Assembly: GCA_002720855.1 (NCBI GenBank)
Contig: PBIN01000014.1
Span: 457,619-521,618 of the forward strand
Length of the DNA stretch: 64,000 nt
DNA from: Rhodospirillaceae bacterium
GTDB lineage: Bacteria > Pseudomonadota > Alphaproteobacteria > MPNO01 > UBA2964
Reading direction: 5' to 3'
Shown: positions 63,537-64,000 of the stretch, one piece after another
Numbering within the stretch: position 1 is the first letter of the stretch
Layout: each line of letters starts with the position of its first letter
Made by a program: the position numbers and the translations under genes
Notes under the pieces: model-generated
Seen by the model: only the letters and a program-made list of their open reading frames with translations
The model's database searches: none
What the model was told of the DNA's origin: nothing

Positions 63537-64000
63537 TTATACGTTGAACCTAAACAGGATAACGTCGCCGTCTTTCACAACATAGTCGCGGCCCTCCTGG
63601 CGCATTTTGCCGGCGTCCTTTGCGCCGTTCTCGCCATCGCAGTCGATGTAATCGTCGAACGAAATTGTTTCAGCGCAGATAAACCCTTTTTCAAAATCCG
63701 TATGAATTACGCCGGCGGCCTGTGGCGCTTTTGTCCCTTCGGTTATGGTCCATGCGCGGGATTCCGTTGGGCCGGCCGTAAGATAGGTAATCAAGCCCAA
63801 CAGTTGATATCCAGCCCCAATTATCCGCGACAAACCCGTTTGTTCGAGTCCCAAGGACTCCAGGAATTCAGAACGCTCTTCATCGTCCGTGAGTTGCGCG
63901 ATTTCGGCCTCGATTGCAGCTGAAATTACAACATACACCGCACCTTCCGTGGCAGCGTGATCAGCGACCCTCGACGAAAACTTATTTCCGGTGGCGGCAT
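63537..64000 (-). CDS. ychF: YchF/OLA1-family redox-regulated ATPase (5' part outside window)
   Basis: This is the C-terminal part, about 154 residues. [18 protein letters not shown] and [13 protein letters not shown] lead into the TGS domain, with [37 protein letters not shown] and the end [16 protein letters not shown], all diagnostic of YchF. The nucleotide-binding domain lies beyond the right edge. The gene is translated toward, and converges on, the lipoprotein operon with 18 bases between stops. Confidence 0.93.
   Translation of the reverse strand, partial: AATGNKFSSRVADHAATEGAVYVVISAAIEAEIAQLTDDEERSEFLESLGLEQTGLSRIIGAGYQLLGLITYLTAGPTESRAWTITEGTKAPQAAGVIHTDFEKGFICAETISFDDYIDCDGENGAKDAGKMRQEGRDYVVKDGDVILFRFNV

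Noticed and set aside
1-64000. Mobile elements, CRISPR arrays, tRNA or rRNA genes
   Set aside because: No transposase, integrase, regularly spaced repeat, cloverleaf or rRNA stretch was recognised by eye; a tRNA or CRISPR scan would settle it.

Overview
The window looks like the chromosome of a free-living, aerobic alphaproteobacterium, plausibly Rhodospirillales-like and possibly marine. Evidence: the block MoxR, DUF58, DUF4159, DUF1285, CoA pyrophosphatase, DUF6111, CCA transferase; a three-subunit petABC bc1 complex; Zur/ZnuCB; and a wealth of TRAP and Liv-type importers. No rRNA, tRNA, CRISPR array, transposase or integrase was recognised. No gap without a gene exceeds about 300 bases.

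Layout. 1-3.8 kb is metal and metalloid handling: arsR-arsC-aquaporin on the minus strand, divergent from zur-znuC-znuB with a Zur-like operator between them. 3.8-12.7 kb is a periplasmic redox and copper region. It holds a minus operon (amidohydrolase, small His/Met protein, di-haem peroxidase), a UbiD decarboxylase, an exported protein, a second di-haem peroxidase, two cupredoxins and a chemoreceptor. 12.7-27.2 kb is a catabolic island. A seven-gene minus operon encodes a three-subunit molybdenum hydroxylase, an enoyl-CoA hydratase homologue, two amidohydrolases and an FMN alpha-hydroxyacid dehydrogenase. Divergent from it are a second UbiD and a TRAP transporter with two near-duplicate binding proteins, each with its own promoter.

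27.2-29.3 kb is an accessory patch: a modular 414-residue protein of unknown function and a membrane protein interrupted by one in-frame TAG. 29.3-41.7 kb is again catabolism and uptake: a MetE-like protein, a LigF-like glutathione transferase, a complete Liv-type ABC importer, a second TRAP system whose binding protein is inverted and separated by a TauD-like dioxygenase, a frameshifted cytochrome P460-like gene and a 2OG-Fe(II) oxygenase homologue.

41.7-64 kb is mostly conserved chromosome: the MoxR/DUF58/BatA-like block, Nudix, CCA transferase, hemF, trmL, petABC, a methylthioadenosine salvage operon ending in a class II aldolase/SDR fusion, a dienelactone hydrolase, three consecutive lipoprotein genes (one an M48 protease) and the 3' part of ychF.

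Most interesting: the mtnP-mtnA-aldolase/SDR operon as a candidate one-operon methylthioadenosine shunt; the molybdenum hydroxylase/amidohydrolase/UbiD/TRAP island as an unassigned pathway; the modular protein plus interrupted membrane gene at 27-29 kb; and the frameshifted P460 gene. No transcription factor is recognisable between zur (2.2 kb) and the end of the window.
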